Origin: Actinacidiphila yanglinensis
GTDB taxonomy: Bacteria; Actinomycetota; Actinomycetes; Streptomycetales; Streptomycetaceae
DNA: 64,000 nt
Assembly: GCF_900107965.1 (NCBI RefSeq)
Contig: NZ_FNVU01000018.1
Location: 62,001 to 126,000, forward strand
Direction of reading: 5' to 3'
The position numbers and the translations under genes are program-made. Below, piece after piece: positions 26,373-34,068 of this stretch; positions within the stretch are counted from its first letter, which is position 1, and every line of letters starts with the position of its first letter. Under the pieces are notes generated by a model that saw nothing but the letters and a program-made list of their open reading frames with translations, was not told the DNA's origin and searched no databases.

Positions 26373-26407
26373 GAGGGCCACCCGCCGGAACCGGCGCGGT
26401 GGCCCTC
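26373..26407. terminator. Bidirectional stem-loop between convergent genes
   Basis: GAGGGCCACCCGCCGG, a 2-nt loop, and CCGGCGCGGTGGCCCTC pair over 16 bp with one extra base on the right arm. It lies midway between the convergent MBL and GNAT genes, the place expected for a shared terminator. There is no U-tract, as is common in actinomycetes. Confidence 0.65.
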
Positions 26408-26436
26408 GCCGGCATCGGGTGGACGCATACCGCCGC

Positions 26437-26970
26437 CTACGAGAGCCCGGAGGAGGCGCCGGCCTCCCACGACGACCTCCGCATGCTCATCTGCATCGCC
26501 GACCAGGACCTGCCCGCATGCTGCGTGACGTCACGCAGGACGTGATCGCACACGAAGCCCAACCCCTCGTACAACCGGACCGCGGCCGCGTTGTCGTCCC
26601 AGACGCCCAGCTCGACCCGCTCCAGCCCCAACTCCCCGAATGCACGGGTCAGCACACCCGCCACCATCGCGGCACCGAACCCCTTCCCCCGGGCCTCGGG
26701 CGCCACGAGGACCCGTCCGAGCCGGCCGCCGGCCGCCGCGGCGTCCACCCGCACCGACGCATGACCCACGGCTCGCCCGTCGCGCGGGTCCACCGCCATC
26801 CAGCTCCGGCGCAGGGGTGTCGCCGACTCCGCCGCGTACGCCGCGAGCTGCTGCTCGTCCAGCGGCCAGCTGAAGTTCTTGCCGGACCACCTCCACAACT
26901 CGACCGGCCCGTCGACCCACGTCGCCAGCAACCGGCCGTCGGCGGGCTCGAATTCCCGCAGCTCAACCAC
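26437..26970 (-). CDS. GNAT family N-acetyltransferase
   Basis: A 177-aa acetyltransferase. The acetyl-CoA-binding signature appears as 'RVLVAPEARGKGFGAAMV' (R/Q-x-x-G-x-G/A), followed by 'LGVWDDNAAAVRLYEGLGF', which is typical of GNAT motif B. The start is GTG 26970 without a clear ribosome site. The C-terminal tail is Ser/Met-rich. Substrate unknown. It stands alone. Confidence 0.85.
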   Translation of the reverse strand: MVELREFEPADGRLLATWVDGPVELWRWSGKNFSWPLDEQQLAAYAAESATPLRRSWMAVDPRDGRAVGHASVRVDAAAAGGRLGRVLVAPEARGKGFGAAMVAGVLTRAFGELGLERVELGVWDDNAAAVRLYEGLGFVCDHVLRDVTQHAGRSWSAMQMSMRRSSWEAGASSGLS

Positions 26971-27350
26971 GGGTCGGCGCCCGGTACGGAGACATCGTCA
27001 TGGCCCGGACCCTACCGGGCCGCCGACGACCGGCCCGCGCGCGGGCGGGGGTCCGCGGCAGGGCGGCTTCCAGGCATGTCGTCGCTCGCGCAACTGGCCT
27101 TGGCGAAAGGCGAGTTGAGCATCCGCGCTGTCGCGGCCCGCTGCGGACGTACCGACATGCCGCCGCAGCACGGGGTTCACAGACGCGGAGCAGGATGAGA
27201 CGCGTCACGGGCCGGCCGCCCCCTCTCGCGCCGTGTCCCGTGGTCGCGGACCAGCAGCACCCTGCCGTGCTCCCCGCCCGCCGCGCCGCTCCGGAGCGCC
27301 GCCGGCCACGGACCGGCATCCGCCCGTCCTCTCCAGGAAGCGAGTCGCGC
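26971..27350. other. Intergenic region left of the polyketide cluster
   Basis: A 380-bp gap between the GNAT gene and the first cluster oxygenase. It holds a fragment resembling an AraC-type helix-turn-helix (27076-27198) and, further right, nothing recognisable apart from Pro/Arg-rich non-coding frames. A GGCCCGG/CCGGGCC inverted repeat sits near 27003-27023. Confidence 0.5.
27076..27198 (+). pseudogene. Possible remnant of an AraC-family regulator (C-terminal HTH)
   Basis: A 40-codon open stretch reads SLAQLALAKGELSIRAVAA followed by RCGRTD, which resembles the second helix-turn-helix of AraC regulators (pattern 'LSxxxVAxRCGFxD'). The rest of that domain degrades into an unrelated tail and stops, and no upstream AraC domain is present in any frame. 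It could be a decayed cluster regulator; chance resemblance is possible in so short a stretch. Confidence 0.35.
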
Positions 27351-28919
27351 ATGTCCCAGGAAGAGCAGCGGAATTCCGGCGGCGCGCCCGCCGCCCGCCC
27401 CGGCACGGTGGTGGTGGCCGGTGCCGGGCCGACCGGGTTGCTGCTGGCCGGCGATCTCGCGGCCGCGGGCGTCGACGTGGTGGTGCTCGAACGGCGCCCG
27501 GAAGGGGTCAGCAACCTCACCCGCGCCTTCGGCGTGCACGCCCGCACGCTGGAGATCCTCGACGCCCGCGGCCTGGCGGACGAGCTCGTCGACACCGGCC
27601 AGGTCATCCGCGAGCTGAGGCTGTTCGGCGCGATCCCCTTCGACATCGGCCGGTTGCCGTCCCGGTACCCCTTCCTCCTGGTCACGCCGCAGTACGAGGT
27701 GGAGAAGCTGCTCCTGCGGCGCGCGCTGGAGAACGGTGCGGTGATCCGCTACGGCGCGGAGGTCCTGGGCCTGACGCAGGACGACGACGGGGTGGCGGTG
27801 TCGGTGCGGGACATCGACGGCGGTGACGGCGCCCCGTACATCGTGCGCGCGGCCTACCTGGTGGGCGCCGACGGGGTGCGCAGCACGGTCCGCGAGGCGC
27901 TCGGGCTGCCCTTCCCCGGCAAGGTCGTCATACGGTCGGTGGCGCTGGCCGACGTGAAGTTCACGGAGCAGCCGGAACTGGTGGTCCGCGTGCACGGCAC
28001 GGGTGACGCCTTCGGCTTCATCGCCCCCTTCGGCGACGGCTGGTGGCGCGTCGGCGGCTGGGACCGCGCGCACCGCGGCGAACCCGATGACGCGCCGCTG
28101 GAGTTCGAGGAGCTGCGCTCCCTGATCGAGCGCGCCTTCGGCAGCGACTACGGCATGCACGACCCGCGGTGGCTCTCCCGCTTCCACAGCGACGAGCGCC
28201 AGGTGCCCGAGTACCGCATAGGCCGCGTCCTGCTCGCCGGTGACGCCGCCCACCAGCACTCGCCGGCGGGCGGGCAGGGGATGAACACCGGCCTGCAGGA
28301 CGCCGCCAACCTCAGCTGGAAACTCGCCGCGGTGCTCGGCGGCCACGCCGGCGACACGCTCCTGGAGAGCTACCACGCCGAGCGCCATCCGATCGGCCGG
28401 GCCGTCCTGCGTACCAGCGGCCTGAACCTCCGGTTGGCGATGGCCCACAACCCGCTGGAAGTCGCGCTGCGCACGGTGCGGAAGCTGGTCGTCACCCACG
28501 TACGGCCGGTGACCCGGCAGGCCGTGGGCGAGATCACCGGGATCGGGTACTCCTACGCGGCCCCCCGCGGGTCCCACCGCCTGGCCGGCAGGCGCGCGCC
28601 GGACCTGGCGCTGGGTCAGGGGCGGCTCTACGAGGTGCTGCGCGAGGGCAGGTTCGTGCTGGTCCTGCCGCCCGAGGAAACGGCGGCGGGCGCCGGCGGC
28701 GGCTCCGCCGACACGCTGCCGGGTGCCGCGCGACGCAAGGACCGCCTGGTGGTGGCCCCTCTCGCCGAAGGAGAAGGGGAAGCAGGGCCGGGGGACCGGA
28801 AGCAGCCGGGCCCGGCGGCGGGCGAGGCCGCGCTGGTCCGTCCGGACGGCTATTTCGCCTGGGCGGGCCCGGCCACCGCGGACGCGATCGAGGCAGGTCT
28901 GGCTCCCTGGCTGGAGTGA
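27351..28919 (+). CDS. FAD-dependent aromatic monooxygenase (PheA/TfdB/MhpA-like)
   Basis: A 522-aa class A flavin monooxygenase: Rossmann motif 'VVVAGAGPTGLLLAGDL', the NAD(P)H/FAD motif 'LVGADGVRSTVREAL', and the FAD-ribityl motif 'VLLAGDAAHQHSPAGGQGMNTGLQDAANL', followed by a thioredoxin-like C-terminal domain ending 'LVRPDGYFAWAGPA'. Such enzymes hydroxylate phenolic or polyketide rings. The C-terminal domain carries an Ala/Gly-rich insertion near residues 440-480. ATG 27351 has AGGAAG about 10 nt upstream. It is the leftmost likely cluster gene; a tailoring role is inferred from position. Confidence 0.85.
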   Translation: MSQEEQRNSGGAPAARPGTVVVAGAGPTGLLLAGDLAAAGVDVVVLERRPEGVSNLTRAFGVHARTLEILDARGLADELVDTGQVIRELRLFGAIPFDIGRLPSRYPFLLVTPQYEVEKLLLRRALENGAVIRYGAEVLGLTQDDDGVAVSVRDIDGGDGAPYIVRAAYLVGADGVRSTVREALGLPFPGKVVIRSVALADVKFTEQPELVVRVHGTGDAFGFIAPFGDGWWRVGGWDRAHRGEPDDAPLEFEELRSLIERAFGSDYGMHDPRWLSRFHSDERQVPEYRIGRVLLAGDAAHQHSPAGGQGMNTGLQDAANLSWKLAAVLGGHAGDTLLESYHAERHPIGRAVLRTSGLNLRLAMAHNPLEVALRTVRKLVVTHVRPVTRQAVGEITGIGYSYAAPRGSHRLAGRRAPDLALGQGRLYEVLREGRFVLVLPPEETAAGAGGGSADTLPGAARRKDRLVVAPLAEGEGEAGPGDRKQPGPAAGEAALVRPDGYFAWAGPATADAIEAGLAPWLE

Positions 28920-28937
28920 CCCGCCGCCCCCGACACG

Positions 28938-28978
28938 AGGGGCCCGGTGCGCCGCTGGACGGCGCCCGGGGCCCCCTT
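28938..28978. terminator. Stem-loop between convergent genes
   Basis: AGGGGCCCGGTGCGCCG and CGGCGCCCGGGGCCCCCT flank a 5-nt loop, giving a long GC stem with about one mismatch or bulge, followed by TT. It lies between the convergent oxygenase and SDR genes and is a likely bidirectional terminator. Confidence 0.6.
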
Positions 28979-28994
28979 CGCGTCCTCCCGCGTG

Positions 28995-29798
28995 TCAGTG
29001 CGCGGGAAGGGGCGACAACGTGGGCAGGTGGGAGAGGAATCCACCGTCGACGGGCAGCACCTGACCGGTGATGAACGACGCCGCCGGGGAGGCCAGGTAC
29101 GTCACCAGCTGCGCCACGTCGTCCGGCGTGCCCAGCCGGGGGATCAGGTTCGCGCTCTGGAACATCTGCTGGACCGGCAGCGGCATGTCCGCCTCCAGCG
29201 CGGCCGTACGGATGAGCCCGGGCGCGACGGCATTGCAGCGCACCCCCTGGGCCCCGTACGCCGCCGCGACGAAGCGGGTCAGCGAGATCAGGCCGCCCTT
29301 CGAGCTGCCGTACGCGACCATCACCCGGTCACCTGAAAGGCCCTGCCCGCTGGTGATGTTGATGATGGAGCCGCCGCCGCGCCCGATCATCACCGGGACG
29401 GTGTGCTTGCACAGCAGCATCGGCCCCCGCAGGTTCACCGCGAGGACCCTGTCCCACAGTTCCACCGGCATCGACACCACGTCCCGGTCGGCGCGGATCG
29501 CCGAGGTGAGGGCCGCGTTGTTGTCCAGCACGTCGATGCCGCCGAAGGTGTCCACGGTGAAGTCCACCAGGTCGCGGACGCTGTCCTCGGAGGAGACGTC
29601 GACCGTGCGGCCGGCCACGGACAGTCCCTTCGCGGTCAGTTGCGCGGCGATCTCCGCCACGGGTGCGCCCTCGACGTCGGCCAGCACCACGTCGGCCCCG
29701 GCCGTGGCCAGCGCCTCCACGGTGGCGACTCCGATCCCGCCCGCGCCGCCGGTGACCACGGCGACCTTCCCGGCCAGGGACTGCGTTCCGTTGCCCAT
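28995..29798 (-). CDS. Short-chain dehydrogenase/reductase (classical SDR)
   Basis: A 267-aa classical SDR with TGGAGGIG at residues 16-23, 'DNNAA' replacing the common NNAG, Ser150 in 'INITSGQG', and the catalytic Tyr163/Lys167 in 'VAYGSSKGG'. It ends with the usual 'GQVLPVDGGF'. It is probably an NAD(P)(H)-dependent ketone reductase or alcohol dehydrogenase. The Asp in 'VVLADVEGA' suggests preference for NAD(H). It runs leftward beside the flavin oxygenase; a late reductive tailoring step is plausible but not shown. Confidence 0.88.
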   Translation of the reverse strand: MGNGTQSLAGKVAVVTGGAGGIGVATVEALATAGADVVLADVEGAPVAEIAAQLTAKGLSVAGRTVDVSSEDSVRDLVDFTVDTFGGIDVLDNNAALTSAIRADRDVVSMPVELWDRVLAVNLRGPMLLCKHTVPVMIGRGGGSIINITSGQGLSGDRVMVAYGSSKGGLISLTRFVAAAYGAQGVRCNAVAPGLIRTAALEADMPLPVQQMFQSANLIPRLGTPDDVAQLVTYLASPAASFITGQVLPVDGGFLSHLPTLSPLPAH

Positions 29799-29952
29799 GG
29801 GTGGACCACCTCTCGTTGGAGCCCGGGGAGTTGCCTTGTCCCCGATCCTGGCGGAGTTGCGTGAAGGGTGTGCTGCGGAACCGTGTCGCGATGAAGCCCA
29901 ACTGCTCTGCTCGTGAACGTTTCTGAGTGTCAGTCAGATCGCACGGAAGAGG

Positions 29953-31059
29953 TCAGCCGGCGACCGGTTCCGCGGAGCCGAAGAGCTCGGCATAGCGGGC
30001 GACGAGCAGGTCGCCGCCCTTGTAGCGCACCGTGTCGGCGGGCCCCAGCACGAGCGGGCCCTCGGGACCCGGCACTTGGGAGGCGCCGCCGGTGGAGCCG
30101 AGCGGCACCAGGACACCCTCCCCGCCGGGCCGGTAGGTGCGCGCCGGCGGCCGTCCCCCGGCCAGCGCCGCGATGTTGTCGGCGACGACGGAGGCGTGCT
30201 CCGCGGCGGCCTTGGAGCGCTTCGGCTCGGGAACCGCGGTGACGTCGCCGATCGCGAAGACGTTCGGCAGGCCCGCCACCCGCAGGTACGCGTCCACCTC
30301 GACGTGGCCGTCGGGGCGGCGCGCCGCGGCAAGGGCACCGCCGAGCATGCCGCTGAGCGGGGAGACGCCGTAGCAGCGGAACCACAGGTCGGCCTGGACC
30401 CTGGTGCCCGCGAGGGTGTGCACCGTGAACGGCGCGTGCACGCCGGACGGCACCGGCGGCTCCGAGGCCAGCGCGCTGCCCAGGACGAACTCGACGCCGC
30501 GGGAGACCAGTTGCTCCCGCAGCGCGCTCCGCAGCTCGGGCAGGTAGCGCCCCGCCAGCACGTCGTCGGCGGGGTCCACCAGGACCACCTGCCGCTCCGG
30601 CCACCGCTCCGTGATCTCCCCGGCCAGTTCCAGCCCCACCGGTCCGGCGCCGAGGATCAGTACCCGCTCCGCCGCCGCCAGCGCACTGCGCGTCTCGGCG
30701 TGCCGCTCCCGGGCGGCCGCCGAGTCGTCGGTCTCCGGCTTCGCCGGATAGGGGTAGGACGAGCCGGTGGCGAGCACGACGTAGTCCGCGTCCAGCCGGG
30801 TGCCGCCGGCCGTGGTCACCCCGCGCTCGTCGACCACCACGGCCCGGTCGCGGACGTGCCGGCCGCGCCGCAGCAGCCCGTCGAAGCCGAAGTAGATCCG
30901 TTGCGACCACTCCTCGTCCACCAGGCCACGCAGGGCGGCCACCGTGTGCACGAAGGCGTCCTTGGGGTCGACCAGCAGCACGTCGAAGTCCGCGTCGAGC
31001 AGGCGGGCCAATGCTGCTCCGCCGTATCCGCCGCCGACCACGGCAACCGTGTTTCCCAT
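29953..31059 (-). CDS. NAD(P)/FAD-dependent oxidoreductase (NDH-2/AIF-like)
   Basis: A 368-aa pyridine-nucleotide disulfide-reductase-fold flavoprotein without redox cysteines. It has the FAD motif 'VAVVGGGYGGAALARLLD', the NAD(P) motif 'VLILGAGPVGLELAGEI' and the FAD motif 'VFAIGDVTAV'. The overall shape matches type II NADH dehydrogenase/AIF-like quinone reductases. It could supply electrons to, or control the redox state of, a quinone-type product; this is inference. It lies downstream of a promoter overlapped by the 30-bp element at 31201-31230 shared with the TetR/LLM promoter region. Confidence 0.83.
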   Translation of the reverse strand: MGNTVAVVGGGYGGAALARLLDADFDVLLVDPKDAFVHTVAALRGLVDEEWSQRIYFGFDGLLRRGRHVRDRAVVVDERGVTTAGGTRLDADYVVLATGSSYPYPAKPETDDSAAARERHAETRSALAAAERVLILGAGPVGLELAGEITERWPERQVVLVDPADDVLAGRYLPELRSALREQLVSRGVEFVLGSALASEPPVPSGVHAPFTVHTLAGTRVQADLWFRCYGVSPLSGMLGGALAAARRPDGHVEVDAYLRVAGLPNVFAIGDVTAVPEPKRSKAAAEHASVVADNIAALAGGRPPARTYRPGGEGVLVPLGSTGGASQVPGPEGPLVLGPADTVRYKGGDLLVARYAELFGSAEPVAG

Positions 31060-31191
31060 TCGCTCTGCTCCTTGTCTGTGGCGCCCTGCGCGGGGAACGC
31101 GCCGGTGCGGCCGAGGGGCGGACCGGGTCGCGCGGCGCGGGCCGAATGCCGTGCCACCGACGGAAATCAGACGCTCCGTCGGACGTCGCCG

Positions 31192-31221
31192 AGCCTAGCC
31201 AGCGCTCAAGGTAAAATGCAA
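31192..31221 (-). promoter_or_regulatory. Candidate promoter for the 29953-31059 oxidoreductase
   Basis: On the minus strand TTGCAT (31221-31216) and TAGGCT (31197-31192) are separated by 18 nt. TAGGCT fits the Streptomyces -10 pattern TAGRRT. The -35 hexamer lies inside the 30-bp element shared with 56829-56858, so a repressor bound there would block it. Confidence 0.4.
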
Positions 31222-31230
31222 TCTGCATGG
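31201..31230. promoter_or_regulatory. Candidate operator, copy 1 of a shared 30-bp element
   Basis: This element is identical at 23 of 30 positions to 56829-56858. The core is GTAAA-R-T-R-CAA, two variable bases, then TGCATGG. In this copy ATGCA-ATC-TGCAT forms a perfect small inverted repeat, and AAAATGC/GCATTTT form outer arms (31213-31236). It sits in the divergent region between the oxidoreductase and the quinone-oxidoreductase-like gene. Confidence 0.55.
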
Positions 31231-31357
31231 CATTTTCGGAAGCCGGCGGAGCGGCGCCGCGGCAGTTGCCGGCCGGCCACCGCAAAAGCCGTGCGGCCGA
31301 AGTCCGTCCGCCGGGAATCCGCCCGCGCGGAGCCACTGGGGAACACCGGGGAAACAC

Positions 31358-32284
31358 ATGCAGAAGGCTTATGTACACAGCCGCTTCGGCGGTCCCGAGG
31401 TCGAGCACTTCGCGGACGTTCCGCGCCCGGTCCCCGGACCGGGGCAGTTGCTCCTCGCGGTCCGCGCGGCCGGCGTCAACCCGGTGGACTGGAAGCGCCG
31501 TTCGGGGCGCCGGCCGGCCGGCGCGCCCGCCGTGGAACTGCCGGCCGTGATGGGTGGAGAGGCCGCCGGGGAGGTCGTCGCCCTCGGGCCCGGGGTGACC
31601 GGGTTCGCGGTGGGCGACGCGGTGCTCGGCGGGCCGTCGACCGGCGGCTACGCCTCCTACACGCTGCTCGCCGCCGACGCGGCGGTGCACAAGCCCCCGG
31701 AGGTGTCCTGGACCGACGCGGCGGTGCTGCCGATAGCGGCGGCGACCGGGTACGGCGCGGTGCGCGGGCTCGGCCTGCCGGCCGGCTCGACGCTGCTGAT
31801 CACCGGGGTGGGTGGCGGGGTCGGCGTGGCCGCCGCGCAGGTCGCCGCGCATCTCGGGCTGTCGGTGGTCGGCTCGGCCGCGGCGGACAAGCGGGAGTTC
31901 GTCGAGGCACTGGGGGTCCTGCACGTCGCCTCCGGGCCGGACCTGGCGGCGCGGCTCGGGGCGGCGGCGCCGGACGGCTTCGACGGCGTGCTGGACCTGG
32001 TGGGCGGCGAGGTGCTCCGCGAGGTGGCCGGACTGGTGGCCGACCCGGCGAAGCTGGTCAGCGGGGCGGATCGGGAGACGGTCCGTACGCTGGGCGGCGC
32101 GCCGGTCGGCCCGGTCCGGGACCCCGCACTGCTCGGCGCGGTGGTGGAACTGGTGCGCACCGGCGCGCTGGACCCGAAGGTGACGCGGGTGGTGCCCTTC
32201 GCCCGGGCGGCGGAGGCGGTGCGCGCGGTGGAGGGCGGCCACACTCGGGGGAAGGTCGTGCTCGAAATGCCGCTGTCCCTCTGA
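31358..32284 (+). CDS. Quinone-oxidoreductase-like zinc-independent MDR protein
   Basis: A 308-aa medium-chain dehydrogenase/reductase of the quinone oxidoreductase type. It has the N-terminal GroES-like fold ('MQKAYVHSRFGGPEVEHFADVP', 'VRAAGVNPVDWK'), a nucleotide-binding 'LLITGVGGGVGVAAAQVA' and a C-terminal 'AVRAVEGGHTRGKVVLEM'. Zinc-binding residues of alcohol dehydrogenases are absent. NADPH-dependent quinone or enone reduction is the family activity. It is divergent from the flavoprotein gene, with the candidate operator between them. Confidence 0.87.
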   Translation: MQKAYVHSRFGGPEVEHFADVPRPVPGPGQLLLAVRAAGVNPVDWKRRSGRRPAGAPAVELPAVMGGEAAGEVVALGPGVTGFAVGDAVLGGPSTGGYASYTLLAADAAVHKPPEVSWTDAAVLPIAAATGYGAVRGLGLPAGSTLLITGVGGGVGVAAAQVAAHLGLSVVGSAAADKREFVEALGVLHVASGPDLAARLGAAAPDGFDGVLDLVGGEVLREVAGLVADPAKLVSGADRETVRTLGGAPVGPVRDPALLGAVVELVRTGALDPKVTRVVPFARAAEAVRAVEGGHTRGKVVLEMPLSL

Positions 32285-32465
32285 CGGGCGGCGGCCCGAC
32301 CGGGCAGCCGTACCTGGAAATCCAGCGGCGCGGGAAAGGCGACGGAGGGAACGTCCGCCCGGGGAACGGGAAATCGCGTCGCCGGCCGCCGCGCACACTC
32401 CGGGACAGGTGCCGAATCCGCGATGCGAACAGCGAACTCCTTTTTCCTCGATGGCTCGCACGCCA

Positions 32466-32699
32466 TTACCCGCAGGTGCCACAGGAAGCTTCTTCCTGAC
32501 TTTCCGCGGAGATTTCCTGGCTTCCCGCGCTGGCGAGTTCGAAGAGTTCGTCCAGGTCGTATTCCGCGCGCTGCGGAGTTCCGTAGCGGGTGATCTTCCC
32601 GCGGCTCGCCCATTTCCTGATCGTCGCCGGTGACACTCCCATGGCGAGCGCGGCGAGTTCCGTGGGAACGGTTCGGGCCCCGGGCCGGCCTCCGGTCAC
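32466..32699 (-). CDS. Small helix-turn-helix protein (MerR/excisionase-like)
   Basis: A 77-aa protein starting at GTG 32699, which overlaps the TGA of the upstream zinc-ribbon gene (GTGA). It contains 'LAALAMGVSPATIRKWASRGKITRYG', a MerR/excisionase-type helix-turn-helix, then 'AEYDLDELFELA' and an acidic tail ending SCGTCG. It probably binds DNA, perhaps with its coupled partner. No dimerisation helix or ligand domain is present. Confidence 0.7.
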   Translation of the reverse strand: MTGGRPGARTVPTELAALAMGVSPATIRKWASRGKITRYGTPQRAEYDLDELFELASAGSQEISAESQEEASCGTCG

Positions 32700-33460
32700 C
32701 GGGCGGCACTTCCGCGGGTGGGCGGCACCAGGCGGCCGGCACCGACCGGCGCGGGGCGCCGGGCGCGGGATCCCCGCCTGGTCCGCTCGGCGAGAAGGAA
32801 CCACTGCCGGGGCGAGACGCCGTGGCCGTACTCGCACCGCACCAGGCGGGCGGCCGGCGGCTCGCCGCCGGCCGGTGCCCCGGGCGCCCTCAGCGTCCCG
32901 CCGCAACCCGGTTGGGGGCAGGGGCCGAGCGGCGCGACCGGCTCCGGGACGGCGCCGGTCCGGACCCCCGCGGACGCCAGCAGGTCGGCCACCTCGTCGG
33001 CGAGATCGGGCGCCGCGGGATGGCGGGCCAGCCAGTCCAAGTGGCCGGCCAGGAACCGCAGTAACCCTCTGACCTCGGTGTCGCCGGCGCCCCGCACACC
33101 GCGCTCGTCGGCGACCAGCCGGGTCCACGACAGCAGCAGCGCGCGTATCGCCGAGCGCACCGCCACGCTCTCGTCGTCCAGCACGATCCCGACCGATCGG
33201 CTGCCGCTGACCCGCTGCCGCAGGGACGCCGGGGTGCGGACCAGGGCCTGCTCGGCGTCCTCGTGGAGCGCGAGCACCCGGCACAGGTCAGTCCGCAGCC
33301 GCTCCACGCACCGCCCGCACAGCACCGGGCCGGACGGGGTGCCGCGCTCGCCGGCGCCGGCCTCCTCATGGCAGCGCCCACACGCACGGGTGGCGCCGGC
33401 GGCCGGGAGGGCTCCGTGCAGAGGCGCGGGGGCCTCGGGGGCGGGTAGGGGCCGGCGCAT
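32696..33460 (-). CDS. Zinc-ribbon-containing protein of unknown function
   Basis: A 254-aa protein (ATG 33460, AAAGGG 8-9 nt upstream). The N-terminal part has paired cysteines in 'ACGRCHEEAG' and 'VLCGRCVERL', the middle is helical ('RALLLSWTRLVADERGV', 'LRFLAGHLDWLARHP'), and a second Cys cluster, 'CPQPGCGGTL...RCEYGHG', lies near the C-terminus, consistent with two zinc sites. The C-terminus is basic. It is coupled to the small HTH gene; such pairs are common in streptomycete genomes, with unknown roles. It may regulate the adjacent polyketide operon, which starts divergently 608 bp away. Confidence 0.7.
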   Translation of the reverse strand: MRRPLPAPEAPAPLHGALPAAGATRACGRCHEEAGAGERGTPSGPVLCGRCVERLRTDLCRVLALHEDAEQALVRTPASLRQRVSGSRSVGIVLDDESVAVRSAIRALLLSWTRLVADERGVRGAGDTEVRGLLRFLAGHLDWLARHPAAPDLADEVADLLASAGVRTGAVPEPVAPLGPCPQPGCGGTLRAPGAPAGGEPPAARLVRCEYGHGVSPRQWFLLAERTRRGSRARRPAPVGAGRLVPPTRGSAAR

Positions 33461-34068
33461 GGTGACACCCTTTCCGTCGGCGGCCGGACCCTCGGAATTC
33501 GGCCCGGCCGGAGAGTTGAATCGAAGGGCCGTTCGCTGTTCAGTCCGGCAGCACAGTAAGCAGCGTCGCGGTACGCCGTCAAGGAAAGCCGGGCCGCCCG
33601 AACCACGCTCTCCCCGGGTAAATGTTTCGCCCAATTACACGCGGATGAAGCGCGTGTGTGGGCGCTCGTCGGAGGGCCGCCGAAGCGTGGGGATCGGTCG
33701 GCCCCGCCGTTTCCCGGCGAGACGCGCGCACGATTCCGATCTGCTATTGACACCGCCGGAAGCAGGCTGTCACACTCATTTCGCGGCGCAGCTGTGCCCA
33801 CATCACTTTGCCTTACCGGCAGCCGCGGGAGACCCGTCGCGGTCCCGCACTCGCCTGCCCTCTCTCCCCTCTTCCCCCCGGTGCGGCCAGGGTTGCTCCC
33901 GTCCACCGGGAACCGGCCCATGCCCGGGCCGTCCTGACGCGCGGTCACCCCGTCACGCGGCCGCGCTTGGCCGCACGGTCGGCCGCCCCTCCCCCCTTAC
34001 CTCCCCATGCCCCTCCCCCACCCCTCTGCTTTCCCCTGCCACGGAACACACCGAGAGGAGGCACCGCC
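33461..34068. other. Long divergent intergenic region upstream of the core oxygenase
   Basis: No gene was found in these 608 bp. There are a few AT-richer patches (33500-33640, 33740-33800), a promoter-like element at 33747-33776 and a pyrimidine-rich leader from 33840 to 34060 that probably forms a long untranslated region before the oxygenase ATG. Confidence 0.6.
33747..33776 (+). promoter_or_regulatory. Candidate promoter/operator upstream of the core polyketide operon
   Basis: TTGACA (33747-33752), then 18 nt, then CACACT (33771-33776). TGACA and TGTCA (33748-33752 and 33768-33772) form a perfect inverted repeat with a 15-nt spacer. A closely matching element with the same spacing lies at 43585-43614. 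The -10 match to TANNNT is weak, so it may be an activator or repressor site rather than the promoter itself. It is 322 nt upstream of ATG 34069. Confidence 0.4.

Noticed and set aside
31227..31550. ATG inside the shared 30-bp element starting a 107-codon frame
   Set aside because: The frame runs into the quinone-oxidoreductase gene out of frame and has no domain features.
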